Shown here piece after piece: positions 16,909 to 24,865 of a stretch of DNA of 64,000 nucleotides; the stretch's first letter is position 1; every line of letters starts with the position of its first letter. The stretch comes from Pseudonocardia sp. ICBG1293. Lineage in GTDB: Bacteria; Actinomycetota; Actinomycetes; Mycobacteriales; Pseudonocardiaceae. The DNA lies in contig NZ_JAHLEL010000040.1 of NCBI RefSeq assembly GCF_020131355.1, positions 1-64,000 of the forward strand, written 5' to 3'. The notes beneath the pieces are model-generated. The model was not told where the DNA came from. It was given only the letters and a program-made list of their open reading frames with translations, and searched no databases. Made by a program: the position numbers and the translations under genes.

Positions 16909-17628
16909 TCAGGACTCGGTGAGGTCGGAGCCGGGCAGCGGCCCGAGCAGGGCGAAGGCGTCGAGGTAGGGCTCGACGTCGCCGCGCTCGGTCCAGGACC
17001 GCAGCTGGGCCGCGGACCGGCGGGTGACCAGGGCACGGGCCAGGTCGAAGTCCGGCGCGCGCACGACCACCGCGGCCCCGGCCTCCGTACCGGCCGACAC
17101 CCACCGGCGACCGTCGCCGACCAGCGCGATCGGCGGGAGGTCACCCAGTGCCGCGCCGAACCGGCCCAGGAAGGTGTCCATGATCGCGTAGAGGCCGGGG
17201 GTGTGCTGCCCGCCGGGCTCGCCCAGCGCACCGCGCAGGTCCTGCTCGTGGATGATCACGTCGCCCAGCGGGCGGGTGGTGTTCGCCGCCATCCACTCGC
17301 GCAGCGGGCCGGTCAGCGACTCCCACTCCGCGACGAGCTCGGCCACGTCGCGGTCGCGTCGCGCGCGGACCTGCCGGTCGGTCCACTCCTCGTTGTGGTC
17401 GTCGGGCTCGTCGCCGCGCACCACGTCCGCACCGAGCCCCACCATGTGCGAGAACAGGTCGCGCACCGTCCAGTCCGGGCACGACGGGACCCTGAGTTCG
17501 GAGCGCTCGGGCGGCAGGTCCCGCACCAGGTCGATGACCCGGCGCTGCGCCCGGGTCCATTCCTCGATCTCGTCGATACCGCTCACGGGTACCGATCCCA
17601 TCACGACCCGGGCTCCGTCGCCGCTCAC
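16909..17628 (-). CDS. mycothiol-dependent maleylpyruvate isomerase-family protein
   Basis: This 239-residue protein has the DinB-like MDMPI N-terminal domain. PSCPDWTVRDLFSH61MVG, and DVIIH127EQD129LRGA, supply the three metal ligands, and a C-terminal SCP2-like part follows. The family uses mycothiol, the actinobacterial thiol, and includes maleylpyruvate isomerase of the gentisate pathway. Although a gentisate cluster lies 16 kb away, this member has no linkage to it and many paralogues are unrelated thiol transferases. ATG 17628 is used; an internal ATG 27 bases later is possible. Confidence 0.75.
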   Translation of the reverse strand: MSGDGARVVMGSVPVSGIDEIEEWTRAQRRVIDLVRDLPPERSELRVPSCPDWTVRDLFSHMVGLGADVVRGDEPDDHNEEWTDRQVRARRDRDVAELVAEWESLTGPLREWMAANTTRPLGDVIIHEQDLRGALGEPGGQHTPGLYAIMDTFLGRFGAALGDLPPIALVGDGRRWVSAGTEAGAAVVVRAPDFDLARALVTRRSAAQLRSWTERGDVEPYLDAFALLGPLPGSDLTES

Positions 17629-17766
17629 GTGGGTGTTTTGCCTGGACCGCGCCCGGGCACCTGGGGATCATCGACCCCGACACGGCGGCGACGTCGGCAC
17701 CGCGACCGGGCCGGACGGCACCGCCGGTACCGGGACCGCCGGTGCGTCGGTGAGGAGAGGACGAGC

Positions 17767-18438
17767 GTGAGCAGCCCACCCCCGTACCCGGGTCGCCCCG
17801 GGGACCCGCAGGACCCACGGAACCCGGACCCGCCGACCCAGCAGAACCAGCCCTACGGCGCCCCGCCCCCGTACGGGCAGCAGCCGTACGGCGACCCGCA
17901 GTACGGACAGCAGCCTCACGGCGACCCGCGGTACGGACAGCAGCCCTACGGCGACCAGCAGCAGTACGGGCAGCAGCCCTACGGCGCGCAGGGCCAGGAC
18001 CCGGCCGCGTACCCGGACCGGCCGCCCGCCGGCGCGCCGGGGTGGCAGCAGGGCGGGCCGCCCCCGGCCCGGCCGCGCAACGGCATCGGGATCGCCGCGC
18101 TGGTGCTCGGCATCCTGGCCGTGTTGCTCGGGTTCCTCCTGGTGGGCGCCCTGTTCGGGGTCGTCGCGGTCGCACTGGGCATCGTGGGGATCAGCCGGGC
18201 GTCCCGCGGCGGCGCCACCAACCGCGGGGTCGCGATCACCGGGGTCGTGCTCGGCCTGCTGGGCATCGTGATCGCGGTCGCGGTCGTCGCCTTCGGGCTG
18301 AGCGTGTTCAACCGGGTCGGCGGGGACGAGTACGTCAGCTGCGTGCAGCAGGCCGGCACCGACCAGTCCGCGATCGCGCAGTGCCAGCAGGACCTCGAGG
18401 ACCGCCTCCAGGGTCAGCTGGACCAGGGCGGCAGCTGA
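17767..18438 (+). CDS. DUF4190-type membrane protein with Gly/Tyr/Gln/Pro repeats
   Basis: Translation from GTG 17767, 4 bases after a GAGGAGAGGACGA ribosome site, gives 223 residues. The first 100 are a low-complexity array of YGQQPYGDP-like repeats. Two membrane helices follow (IAALVLGILAVLLGFLLVGALFG and VAITGVVLGLLGIVIAVAVVAFG) with ISRASRGG between, as in DUF4190. A short extracytoplasmic tail has two cysteines (SCVQQAG and AQCQQD). Such proteins are widespread in Actinomycetes and their role is unknown. Confidence 0.75.
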   Translation: MSSPPPYPGRPGDPQDPRNPDPPTQQNQPYGAPPPYGQQPYGDPQYGQQPHGDPRYGQQPYGDQQQYGQQPYGAQGQDPAAYPDRPPAGAPGWQQGGPPPARPRNGIGIAALVLGILAVLLGFLLVGALFGVVAVALGIVGISRASRGGATNRGVAITGVVLGLLGIVIAVAVVAFGLSVFNRVGGDEYVSCVQQAGTDQSAIAQCQQDLEDRLQGQLDQGGS

Positions 18439-18472
18439 CCCGGTGACCGCGGGCCCGGCGGCCGGTCCCCGG

Positions 18473-19636
18473 TCAGCCGGACCCGCGGGCCGCGGCGTGG
18501 AACGCGCCGCCGGTCCCGAACACCAGCCGGGCGAACCGTTCCCCCATCCGCAGGTGTGCCTCGGGGCCGGGGTGCAGCCGGTCGGGCAGCGGCAGGTCGG
18601 CCGCGTCGCGGTCGCCGTAGAGCTCGCGGCCGTCGAGGTGGGCCAGCGCCGGGTCCTCGCAGGTGCGGTCGGCCACGACGCGGGCCAGCTCCTCGCGGAC
18701 CACCGAGAGCGTCAGCTTCCCGGCCGCCACCTCGGCCGGGTCGCCGGTCGCGCGGAACCGCAGCCGCCCGTCGACGACCTCGGGCGCGCCCGGGCCCGGG
18801 GTGTGCTCGTGGATGGGGCACAGCACCGGGGACACCACCAGCAGCGGGGTGTCGGGATGCCCGTCGCGGATCGTGTCGAGGACACCGTGCACGGCGGGCG
18901 CGAACGCACGCCGGCGCATCAGGTCGGCGTTGACGATGTTGATCCCGATCTTCACGCTGATCATGTCGGCCGGGGTGTCGCGCATCGTCCGCGCGACGAA
19001 CGGGTCGAGCATCGCGCTGCCGGAGAACCCGAGGTTCAGCAGCTCGACCCCGGCGGTCCGGGCGGCGAGCGCGGGCCAGGTCGTGCTGGGGCCCGCGGCG
19101 TTGCTGCCCTGGCTGATCGAGCTGCCGTGGTGCAGCCACACCGGACGTCCGCCGGGCGCGACGGCGGCGACCGGCGCGTCGGTGCGCAGCGCGACGACCT
19201 CGGTGATCTCGTTGTGCGGCAGCCAGATCTCCACGACCGCGTCGCGCCCGGGCAGGGTGAAGCGCACCGGACCGGGCGGGCCGTCGGTGATCGTGACCTC
19301 CCCCGTCGACGGGTCGGTCATGAGGAGCTTGCCGCCGGAGGTCGTCGCGGTGCCCGCGGGGTGCCCGTCGACGAGCAGGTCGTAGGCGCCGTCGGGCCGC
19401 AGCGGGGCCCCGACCAGCCCGATCCGGGTGCGCAGGGTCTCCAGCTCGACCGTCCGCGCGGCGGTGCGGAACACGACCCGGACCCCGGACGGCTGGCTCT
19501 GGGCGCCCGCCAGCTGCGGGTCGGAGTTGCGGGCACGGGCGGTGGCCGGCAGCCGCTGCGGGAGCAGGCCCCGCTCACCGTCCACGGTGTCGAGGACGCC
19601 GTGGAGCAGGTCGGGCCGGATCGGGGTGGTGAGCAC
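18473..19636 (-). CDS. SGNH/GDSL hydrolase-family protein
   Basis: The 387-residue protein has an N-terminal beta-sandwich part (about 40-160) and then an SGNH esterase domain: HHGSSISQG (block I, nucleophile serine near 173), LLNLGFSGSAML (block II glycine), KIGINIVN (block III asparagine) and the C-terminal DRLHPG (Asp/His). All four blocks are present, so it should be an active esterase on carbohydrate or acyl esters. No signal peptide is seen. It is divergent from a small membrane-protein gene. Confidence 0.82.
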   Translation of the reverse strand: MLTTPIRPDLLHGVLDTVDGERGLLPQRLPATARARNSDPQLAGAQSQPSGVRVVFRTAARTVELETLRTRIGLVGAPLRPDGAYDLLVDGHPAGTATTSGGKLLMTDPSTGEVTITDGPPGPVRFTLPGRDAVVEIWLPHNEITEVVALRTDAPVAAVAPGGRPVWLHHGSSISQGSNAAGPSTTWPALAARTAGVELLNLGFSGSAMLDPFVARTMRDTPADMISVKIGINIVNADLMRRRAFAPAVHGVLDTIRDGHPDTPLLVVSPVLCPIHEHTPGPGAPEVVDGRLRFRATGDPAEVAAGKLTLSVVREELARVVADRTCEDPALAHLDGRELYGDRDAADLPLPDRLHPGPEAHLRMGERFARLVFGTGGAFHAAARGSG

Positions 19637-19659
19637 CCGCTCAGCCTGGCACGCGCGCG

Positions 19660-20109
19660 GTGACCGATCACCCGAGAATCACAGGCGTGCAGACCGCCGC
19701 CGCCGTCCAGACCCTCGCGACCACGCTGCTGGCCGGCATCGCCTGGGCCGTGCAGGGAGTCGTCTACCCGGCGTTCGCGCTCGTCCCGGCCGACGCCTGG
19801 GCCCGCTACCACGCCGCGCACGGCCGGGCGGTCACGATCGTCGTCGGGCCACCGTGGGTCGTCCAGGGGCTCGCCACGGTGGCGCTGCTGCTCCTGGCCC
19901 CCGGCGAGCCGCTGGTGTGGGCGGCCGCGGTCACGGCCGCCGCCGGCGTCGTGGTGACCCTGCCCGCGGTGTCCCTGCACGCCCGCCTCGACCCGGCCGC
20001 ACACCCGGGCGACCTGCGCCGGCTGCTGCGGGTCAACCTGGCGCGGGCGCTCGTGTGGTCGGCCGGTGCCGTCGTGGGGGTGCTGCTGACGACCGCCTCC
20101 GGCGCGTGA
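19660..20109 (+). CDS. small membrane protein, about four helices
   Basis: The 149-residue product has hydrophobic segments at about residues 12-35, 55-75, 80-100 and 125-145 (for example LATTLLAGIAWAVQGVVYP and VVQGLATVALLLLA). GTG 19660 is used; GTG 19687, just before the first helix, is equally plausible because neither has a strong ribosome site. It resembles the DUF1772-like/anthrone-oxygenase-like small membrane proteins in layout, but I cannot assign it. Confidence 0.6.
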   Translation: MTDHPRITGVQTAAAVQTLATTLLAGIAWAVQGVVYPAFALVPADAWARYHAAHGRAVTIVVGPPWVVQGLATVALLLLAPGEPLVWAAAVTAAAGVVVTLPAVSLHARLDPAAHPGDLRRLLRVNLARALVWSAGAVVGVLLTTASGA

Positions 20110-20123
20110 CCCAGGATGACCGG

Positions 20124-20891
20124 GTGACTGCGACCGAGGACGAGCGCGTGGCGGCCGACGACCGCGCGCACACCGACGTGGAACGCGTGCTGGTGATCGC
20201 CGCGCACCCCGACGACATCGACTTCTCCTGCGGCGGCACCGTCGCGGTGTGGACCGCCGCCGGGGTCGCGGTGACCTACTGCCTGGTGACCGACGGCGAC
20301 GCGGGCGGCTTCGACCCGGCCGTGCCGCGCAGCGACATCGCGGGCATCCGCCGGGCCGAGCAGACCGCCGCCGCGGCGGCGGCGGGCGTCACCGACCTGG
20401 TGTTCCTCGGCCACCCCGACGGGCGGCTGACCGTGACCCTGGAGCTGCGCCGCGACCTGGCCCGGGTGATCCGGCAGGTCCGCCCGGACCGCGTGGTGGT
20501 CCCGCAGCCGGTGCGCGACCTGCGCAGCATGTACGGCAGCCACCCCGACCACACCGCGACCGGGGAGGCCGCCCTGTGCGCGGTGTACCCCGACGCGCGC
20601 AACCCGTACGCCTTCCCCGAGCTGGCCGCGGCCGGGCACGAGGCGCACACGGTCGGCGAGGTGTGGGTCCTCGGCCCCGCCCCCGCCGACGACCCGGCGG
20701 GCGCACGGCACGTCGACATCACCGACACCCTCGACGTCAAGATCGCGGCGTTGCGGGCGCACGAGAGCCAGACCGCGCACATGACCGACCTGGAGGACAT
20801 GATCACCCGGTGGTCCGGGTCGCTGGCCGAGCGGGCCGGGTTCCCGCCCGGGCGGCTCGTCGAGTCCTTCCACGCGCTCGACACGCGCTGA
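20124..20891 (+). CDS. PIG-L/LmbE-family N-deacetylase
   Basis: This 255-residue zinc hydrolase has the LmbE motif AAH28PDDIDF and the second metal site SH140PDH143, giving ligands His28, Asp31 and His143. Members include MshB and Mca of mycothiol metabolism and GlcNAc-PI deacetylases. The FLGHPDGRL segment is typical of the actinobacterial PIG-L group outside MshB. It starts 14 bp after the membrane-protein gene, possibly co-transcribed. The substrate, likely an N-acetylated sugar conjugate, is unknown. Confidence 0.82.
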   Translation: MTATEDERVAADDRAHTDVERVLVIAAHPDDIDFSCGGTVAVWTAAGVAVTYCLVTDGDAGGFDPAVPRSDIAGIRRAEQTAAAAAAGVTDLVFLGHPDGRLTVTLELRRDLARVIRQVRPDRVVVPQPVRDLRSMYGSHPDHTATGEAALCAVYPDARNPYAFPELAAAGHEAHTVGEVWVLGPAPADDPAGARHVDITDTLDVKIAALRAHESQTAHMTDLEDMITRWSGSLAERAGFPPGRLVESFHALDTR

Positions 20892-20910
20892 GTGGCACCG
20901 GACCCGCCGC

Positions 20911-21834
20911 TCACCCCTCCCCGCCGCCGGCGAGACCCAGGGCCTCGGCGGGGCACAGGGCGTGCCGCTCGCGGACGGTCCACTCCAGCTGCGGGGCGGC
21001 CCCCGCACCGCAGCGTTCCAGCAGGCGGGCGACGCCCGGCCGGACGTTCTCCAGCCGCAGCCGCACGCTCACCGGGAGCTCGTCGGCGGCGTGCACGAGT
21101 CCGACCGCGCCCGCGACGTCGACGAACCGCAGCGTGGACAGGTCCGCGGTCAGCAGGCCCTCACCGGCCTCGCCGCGGACGACCCGGTCGATCAGCGTCG
21201 CCAGCACCCGGCGGACCTGGGGACGGTTGGCGTGGTCGACCTCGCCGGCGAGCCGGACCCGGGCCGGGGCGGTCTCGGTGATGCGCAGCAGGCTGTCGTC
21301 GTGGAGCGGGGCGGCGGTCAGCTCGGCGGGGTGCAGGCCGCGCATCGTCGCGATGAGCTCGTCGGGGTAGCGCAGGTGGTCGTAGACGCACAGCGCTCGC
21401 AGCGGGTGGTCGCGGACGGCGTCGTCGAGCCTGCGGTCGTACTCGTCCAGCACCGGGCCGCCGGGACGGCGCAGACCGTGGTCCATCTGCCCGCTGAAGC
21501 GCAGCCCCGCCCAGCCCGCGTCGAGCGCGGCGGCGACGTTCTGCTCCATCAGCCCGGTGAGCTCGTCGATCGGGGCGTGCAGTGCGGCCCGGGTGAACTC
21601 GCCCGGCACGAGCTGGAACTGGCCCGAGCGCAGCGGGCCGGTGACGTCGACGCCGTCGTCGGCCAGGCGGGACAGCACCAGCCCGGCGGTGTCGTCGTCG
21701 AAGTAGGCGACCCGCTCCCCCGCCGTGAGCCCCTCGGCCAGGAACGCCGCGACGTCCTCGGCCAGCTGCTCGTCGCTGACCGGCACGGTGAGCACGTGCC
21801 GGTGGGGCTCCCGTACCGGTGCGGACACCGTCAC
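20911..21834 (-). CDS. MEDS-domain / STAS-domain regulator
   Basis: The 307-residue protein has an N-terminal MEDS sensor domain of the DcmR type (VAAFLAEGLTAGERVAYFDDD, then LRFSGQMDHGL and LRALCVYDHLRYP, residues about 20-185). A C-terminal STAS domain (about 205-300, LTADLSTLRFVDVAGAVGLVHAA) carries the serine-less phosphoacceptor region of anti-sigma antagonists. Fusion of these two suggests a signal-responsive partner-switch regulator of sigma factors, as seen in many Actinomycetes. An IS5 element sits 58 bp upstream of its start and may separate it from its native promoter. Confidence 0.75.
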   Translation of the reverse strand: MTVSAPVREPHRHVLTVPVSDEQLAEDVAAFLAEGLTAGERVAYFDDDTAGLVLSRLADDGVDVTGPLRSGQFQLVPGEFTRAALHAPIDELTGLMEQNVAAALDAGWAGLRFSGQMDHGLRRPGGPVLDEYDRRLDDAVRDHPLRALCVYDHLRYPDELIATMRGLHPAELTAAPLHDDSLLRITETAPARVRLAGEVDHANRPQVRRVLATLIDRVVRGEAGEGLLTADLSTLRFVDVAGAVGLVHAADELPVSVRLRLENVRPGVARLLERCGAGAAPQLEWTVRERHALCPAEALGLAGGGEG

Positions 21835-21892
21835 CCCCCGTCATGACGCGCCCGGCGGCCCCCCGACAGGTGTGACGCTGCCGACACGATAA

Positions 21893-22872
21893 GAGGTCGC
21901 GCGGATTGGTTGGTGATCATGGACGTCGTGCAGGTCGGGCGTTCCAGCGGTGTGTGGTCCAGGCCTGCCGAATCAAGCTACGGAGTGTGACGATCGTGTC
22001 GGCGAGGTCGAAGAACGCGTCGACGACGATTTCTCGTCGTTCGTAGCAGCGCTGCAGCCGGTTGAAGCTGTTGTGCCAAGCGTTGGTCCGCTCGACGTGC
22101 CAGCGGCGGGTGGCCTGGATCGGCGCTTTCTCACCCTTGTGCGCGATCTCGCCGTGCAGGCCTCGTTCGGCCAGCGTGTCGCGGGTCTTGCCGGAGTCAT
22201 AGCCGGCGTCGAGGTGCACGGTGATGTCGTCGGGCAGCGGGCCGAGAGCATCGAGGCGGTCGAGGGTGGGGCCCAGTAGCGGGGAGTCGTGCCGGTTGGC
22301 TCCGGCCAGGACTCGGCCCAGCGGGATGCCGTATCCCTCGACGAGCACCGAACGTTTCATACCCTGTTTGCGCCGGTCCACCGGCGACGGACCGGCGACC
22401 TCGCCGCCGCCGGGGGCCTTGGTGATGGCGCCATCGACGGCGATGTCGTGCAGCAGCAGACCGACGATGCGGTCGTAGGCGTCCAGGACGATCCGACGCA
22501 GCTGGGCGAAGACCCCGAGCCTGATCCACTCGTCACGACGATCGCGGATGGTGGTCGCCGAGCAGGTGCTGTCAGCGATGCCCTCATACGAGCAGCCGAA
22601 CCGCAGTACCTGCAGGAGCTTGTCGAACACGATCCGATCCGCGATCCGGCGGCGATGGCAGCCCAGCGGATGGGTGGGATCGAACTCGTCTCGATGAGGC
22701 AGCAGCGCGGTGAACTGGTCCCACAACGGCTCGGTCAGCCATGATGGCAGGGTGGGCACGCGGCCTCCAGACGATCACGAAGCGTAGATAACTTCATGAT
22801 CGGCAGGCCCGTACCCGCCCTCGCCCCCAGACACTCGACCGCGGCCAAGCTGTGACCAATCCGCGCGACCTC
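21893..22872. mobile_element. IS5-family insertion sequence, 980 bp, TAA target duplication
   Basis: The ends are inverted repeats: 21893-21910 and 22855-22872 share 18 identical bases in opposite orientation (GAGGTCGCGCGGATTGGT at the left end). TAA flanks the element directly on both sides (21890-21892 and 22873-22875), as expected for the three-base TNA-type targets of the IS427 group. One transposase gene fills the interior on the minus strand. The element is complete and looks potentially mobile. Confidence 0.88.
21917..22759 (-). CDS. IS5-family transposase
   Basis: The 280-residue DDE transposase starts at GTG 22759 behind a GGAGG site. It has an N-terminal DUF4096-like helix-turn-helix region (LLQVLRFGCSYEGIAD) and the catalytic set D109 (AVDGA), D184 (HLDAGYDS) and E223 (VERTNAW), with the YREK-like spacing of the IS5 family. 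The product is a single intact frame, whereas many relatives need a frameshift between two frames. It cuts and pastes the surrounding element. Confidence 0.9.
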   Translation of the reverse strand: MPTLPSWLTEPLWDQFTALLPHRDEFDPTHPLGCHRRRIADRIVFDKLLQVLRFGCSYEGIADSTCSATTIRDRRDEWIRLGVFAQLRRIVLDAYDRIVGLLLHDIAVDGAITKAPGGGEVAGPSPVDRRKQGMKRSVLVEGYGIPLGRVLAGANRHDSPLLGPTLDRLDALGPLPDDITVHLDAGYDSGKTRDTLAERGLHGEIAHKGEKAPIQATRRWHVERTNAWHNSFNRLQRCYERREIVVDAFFDLADTIVTLRSLIRQAWTTHRWNARPARRP

Positions 22873-23011
22873 TAAGTGATCACGGGTGCGCAGGCGACCC
22901 GGCCCCTGTCGTACGGGCCCGTCGAGGCGTAGAGTTAGCCAGACCGAACTCCTTTGTTCGGGGCGCACAGTGCGGGTCACGGGCACCGGCGCCGATCGTG
23001 AGGTGGTCGTC

Positions 23012-23233
23012 ATGTTCCGAGCCGCTCCGCAGTCGCGGGCGACCGAGGTGCGCGTGGTGGCGCTCGCCGGCGCGCTCATGGTGCTGCTGGCCGTCGCCAC
23101 GATCGTCTCGGTGCCGCTGGCGCCCCCCGTCGTCACCGTGCTCCTGGCCGCCGCCGCGCTGGCCGTCCGGCCACTGGTCGTCGCACGCGTCCGCCACAGC
23201 GCCCGCGCCGGACGGGTCGCCGCGCGCCGCTGA
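23012..23233 (+). CDS. small membrane protein
   Basis: ATG 23012 follows a GAGGTGG site and gives 73 residues with two membrane helices (VRVVALAGALMVLLAVATIVSVPLA and PVVTVLLAAAALAVRPLVV) and a basic C-terminus (RVRHSARAGRVAARR). A 6-bp inverted repeat CCGAAC-N6-GTTCGG at 22944-22961 lies upstream. It precedes the decarboxylase gene by 38 bp. The family is not recognised. Confidence 0.5.
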   Translation: MFRAAPQSRATEVRVVALAGALMVLLAVATIVSVPLAPPVVTVLLAAAALAVRPLVVARVRHSARAGRVAARR

Positions 23234-23271
23234 GGAGACCTACGGTGGGGGCCCCGATCCGAGGAGCCCCC

Positions 23272-24861
23272 ATGACGACCGTCGGCGAGGCCGGTTGGCA
23301 GGTGCTGACCGCGCACGGCATCGACACCGTGTTCGGCAACCCCGGCTCGAACGAGCTGCCCTTCCTGGCGGCGATGCCCGACGGGGTGCGCTACGTCCTG
23401 GGCCTGCACGAGGGCGCCGTGCTGGGCATGGCCGACGGGTACGCCCAGGCCACCGGCGGTCCCGCCCTGGTCAACCTGCACGCCGCGTCCGGGTCGGGGA
23501 ACGCGATGGGGGCGCTCACCAACGCCGTCTACTCCCACTCCCCGCTCGTGCTCACCGCGGGCCAGCAGGTCCGCTCCACCGTGGGCCAGGAGGTCATGCT
23601 GACCAACGTGGACGCGGCCGCGCTCCCGCGCCCGCTGGTCAAGCACGCCGCCGAGCCCGCGTCGGCCCAGGACGTGCCGAGGGCGCTGTCCCAGGCCGTG
23701 CACACCGCGCTGCTGGCCCCCAGGGGGCCGGTCTACCTCTCGATCCCCTACGATGACTGGTCCCGCGAGGCGGGCCCGGACGCCGCCCACCTGCCGGCCC
23801 GGCGCACGACCGCCGCCGCCGAGCTCGGCGAACAGGCCCTGGCGGAGCTGGCCGGGGCACTGGCCGGGGCCGCGGACCCGGTGCTGGTGCTCGGCCCGCA
23901 GGTCGACGCGGACCGGGCCAACGACCATGCGGTCGCCCTCGCCGAGCGGCTCGCCTGCCCGGTGTGGATCGCGCCCTCGGCGTCGCGGTGCCCGTTCCCG
24001 ACCCGGCACCCGGCGTTCCGCGGGATCCTCCCGGCCTCGGTGCGCGACGTGTCCGACCGGCTGGCCGGGCACGACGTCGTCCTGGTCGTGGGCGCCCCGG
24101 TGTTCCGCTACCACCAGTGGGTACCCGGCGACCTGCTGCCGGCGGGCGCCCGGCTCCTGCACCTGACCGCGGACCCGGCCGAGGCCGCGCGGGCCCCGAT
24201 GGGCGAGGCCTGGGTCGGCCCGGTCGGCCCGGCGCTGGCCGCGCTGGCCGCGCGGGTCCCGGACTCCGGACGGGAGCCGCCGGCGGCCCGGCCCGGGCCG
24301 CCGGACCCGCAGGGCGCCGACGACCACGTCCCGCCGCAGCAGCTGTTCGCGCTGGTCCGTGACGCGGCGCCGGCCGGCACCGTGCACGTGTGCGAGTCCA
24401 CGTCGACCATCGACGACTTCGTCGCCCAGGCCGATCTCACCGAGCCGGGCAGCTACCTGTTCCCCGCCTCCGGCGGCCTCGGGTTCGGGCTGCCCGCCGC
24501 CGTGGGGGCGCAGCTGGCCCACGGCGGGGCGCGCCGGGTGGTGGCGCTCGTCGGCGACGGGTCGGCCAACTACGGCATCACCGCACTGTGGACGGCGGCC
24601 CGGTACCGGGTGCCGGTGGTCTTCGTGATCCTGAAGAACGGCACCTACGGGGCGCTGCGCGGGTTCGCCGGGCTGCTCGGCACCGGGGAGACCCCGGGCC
24701 TGGACGTCCCCGGCCTGGACTTCGTGCAGATCTCCGAGGGCTACGGCGTGCCCGCGGTCTCGGTGACCGACGCCGCGTCGGCGGCGGCCGCGCTGAAGGA
24801 CGCGTTCGCCGCCGACGGGCCGCGGCTGATCGAGGTCGTCACCGCGCCGGGCGTGGCGTAG
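23272..24861 (+). CDS. mdlC: benzoylformate decarboxylase-like thiamine-diphosphate enzyme
   Basis: Benzoylformate decarboxylase converts phenylglyoxylate to benzaldehyde with thiamine diphosphate. The 529-residue protein keeps the Pseudomonas putida catalytic residues at the same numbers: Ser26 (NPGSNELPF), Glu47 (LHEGAVLGMADGYA), His70 (VNLHAASGSGNAMG) and His281 (FRYHQW). The ThDP motif GDGSANY begins at 428. I chose ATG 23272 because of the GAGGAG site before it. No mandelate dehydrogenase or benzaldehyde dehydrogenase gene is adjacent, so its pathway role is inferred from the active site. A related 2-oxoacid decarboxylase specificity is possible. Confidence 0.85.
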   Translation: MTTVGEAGWQVLTAHGIDTVFGNPGSNELPFLAAMPDGVRYVLGLHEGAVLGMADGYAQATGGPALVNLHAASGSGNAMGALTNAVYSHSPLVLTAGQQVRSTVGQEVMLTNVDAAALPRPLVKHAAEPASAQDVPRALSQAVHTALLAPRGPVYLSIPYDDWSREAGPDAAHLPARRTTAAAELGEQALAELAGALAGAADPVLVLGPQVDADRANDHAVALAERLACPVWIAPSASRCPFPTRHPAFRGILPASVRDVSDRLAGHDVVLVVGAPVFRYHQWVPGDLLPAGARLLHLTADPAEAARAPMGEAWVGPVGPALAALAARVPDSGREPPAARPGPPDPQGADDHVPPQQLFALVRDAAPAGTVHVCESTSTIDDFVAQADLTEPGSYLFPASGGLGFGLPAAVGAQLAHGGARRVVALVGDGSANYGITALWTAARYRVPVVFVILKNGTYGALRGFAGLLGTGETPGLDVPGLDFVQISEGYGVPAVSVTDAASAAAALKDAFAADGPRLIEVVTAPGVA

Positions 24862-24865
24862 GCGC

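Noticed and set aside
16909..17628. Maleylpyruvate isomerase-family gene as the missing step of the gentisate cluster
   Set aside because: It is 16 kb away, on its own, and the family has many unrelated mycothiol-dependent paralogues.
17830..18000. Repeated TACGG(G/A)CAGCAGCC units, a possible CRISPR or minisatellite
   Set aside because: They encode the in-frame YGQQPYGDP protein repeats, have no spacers and belong to the DUF4190-type gene.
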